Of a stretch of DNA of 64,000 nucleotides, positions 63,233 to 64,000 are shown piece after piece. This DNA comes from Acidobacteriota bacterium (GTDB taxonomy: Bacteria > Acidobacteriota > Blastocatellia > RBC074). A program made the translations under genes and the position numbers. The DNA lies in contig JADJXM010000012.1 in assembly GCA_016715865.1 (NCBI GenBank), forward strand, positions 186,001 to 250,000, written 5' to 3'. The notes under the pieces were generated by a model that saw only the letters and a program-made list of their open reading frames with translations, was not told the DNA's origin and did not search any database. Positions within the stretch are counted from its first letter, which is position 1. Every line of letters begins with the position of its first letter.

Positions 63233-63319
63233 GCTGTTCTCCATTTGCCGGGAGATCGAGGCCCCGTCTGGGAGTATCCCGATCACCCGGCAAAGTTATG
63301 AGTGAAGATCAAGTCGTCG

Positions 63320-64000
63320 TCAGGCCGTGTAGACCATGAACCTGGCTGGAATGTCGTGCTGCCACATCGGCGGCACTCCGGGCATCAACGACGGCGGGAA
63401 TATCGGCGGCTCGAAGTCAGGATCGAGGACCCACGTCGAGAACCCTGCGAACGGCAATCCCGGAACTGGACCCGTGACATCCGCTGTGCAGTTCAACTCA
63501 TAGAGATTCGGTTTGCCATCCGGGGGCGATGGGAAGAAACCGCTCCCGATCGACACGACGAAGGGCTTGAAGAACGACGGTCCGGCTGCGAGCCCGATCG
63601 GCGCCATAACGACCGGAGCCGGGTCTGGCCCGTTGGCGACGTTTGACAGGTTGATCGTCTCGAGGTTGATCCTCAGATTGAGCGCCCCCATCATATCCGC
63701 CGCTGACGGACCCGGAGGCCCCCAGTTGATCGGCGCGGGATTCATCCAGATCCCACCAATCATGAAGGCGGGTTCATTCGCCCGAAAGATCTTGTGGGGA
63801 AGATAAGGACCGCCTGCCGCCGGCGCGCCGGGCTGGAAAGGTCCCGCAAGCAGGATGTTCCACCACGGATAGGCCGGGGCCGTCGTCGTCCACGGCTCCG
63901 CTTCTTCCAATCCCTCACCACGGGCCAGGGAAAGCGCCCGCTGGACGTAAAGATTTGTCTGCTTCTTTATCTTTGCCGCCCAGGCATCGGCGATGAACTT
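63320..64000 (-). CDS. Hypothetical protein, 5' end outside window
   Basis: Reads in an open frame from the right edge to 63320; at least 226 aa. The visible part starts KFIADAWAAKIKK, LYVQRALSLARGEGLEE and later has a Pro/Gly-rich segment (PAYPWWNILLAGPFQPGAPA). No family recognised and no membrane helix. An apparent TTG start at 63910 is not needed. It is upstream of, and co-directional with, the protease gene, separated by about 88 nt. Confidence 0.6.
   Translation of the reverse strand, partial: KFIADAWAAKIKKQTNLYVQRALSLARGEGLEEAEPWTTTAPAYPWWNILLAGPFQPGAPAAGGPYLPHKIFRANEPAFMIGGIWMNPAPINWGPPGPSAADMMGALNLRINLETINLSNVANGPDPAPVVMAPIGLAAGPSFFKPFVVSIGSGFFPSPPDGKPNLYELNCTADVTGPVPGLPFAGFSTWVLDPDFEPPIFPPSLMPGVPPMWQHDIPARFMVYTA

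Overview
The window is a contiguous, gene-dense piece of chromosome, mostly minus-strand operons, from a Gram-negative bacterium. An Acidobacteriota member is the best guess. The evidence is an Oar-like TonB-dependent receptor with an N-terminal carboxypeptidase-regulatory domain, several secreted S9/S41 peptidases and beta-lactamase-type hydrolases, many 'MKR...FAQ' type signal peptides and acidobacterial-style intergenic repeats. This is inferred from gene content only: no rRNA, tRNA, insertion sequence, phage or CRISPR array is visible.

Left part (1-17.7 kb, all minus strand): an RND tripartite efflux operon (TolC-like, adaptor, RND pump) followed by an S9B peptidase and a partial alkaline-phosphatase-fold enzyme; upstream of it a lipid block with a front-end fatty acid desaturase, three tandem patatin-like phospholipases and an atypical CDF transporter; then a partner-switching signalling operon (hybrid histidine kinase, response-regulator-PP2C phosphatase, RsbW-like kinase, STAS antagonist).

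Centre (17.9-30.1 kb, minus strand): a nine-gene respiratory operon, read from 30.1 kb leftward. It encodes a GltD-like flavoprotein with ferredoxin domains, Rieske protein, split cytochrome b (two genes), an octaheme cytochrome c, a Tat-exported NxrA/NarG-like type II molybdopterin enzyme, its four-cluster Fe-S subunit, an ethylbenzene-dehydrogenase-type heme b lipoprotein and a TorD-like chaperone. A coherent reading is a quinol (or NAD(P)H)-cytochrome c oxidoreductase wired directly to a periplasmic type II molybdoenzyme such as a nitrite oxidoreductase or nitrate/oxyanion reductase.

Right part (30.4-64 kb): a sulfatase, a polyprenyl-phosphate sugar transferase, hydrolases and peptidases, dUTPase, a PhoU-PhoB-PhoR operon preceded by a four-unit 11-bp-periodic Pho-box-like array, a metallophosphatase, a PLD-like protein, a secreted kinase-like protein, an FHA-MshEN-FHA-DUF3616 fusion, an S41 peptidase, an ornithine-lipid pair (olsB-olsA), the TonB receptor (with its own TTAAC array), a TPR protein and a serine hydrolase. 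It ends in an unusual locus with a LysR remnant, a lone BMC shell protein, and a small operon of a trypsin-fold protease, a stand-alone copy of the protease's N-terminal domain and unknown proteins.

Two window-wide patterns stand out. First, many gene borders carry short-period (7- or 9-bp) repeats, often arranged as inverted pairs. Two far-apart copies share a conserved 78-nt core, and two others bracket a start codon so that one arm is translated. Second, three otherwise intact genes each carry one single-base frameshift, which points to base-calling errors or recent decay.
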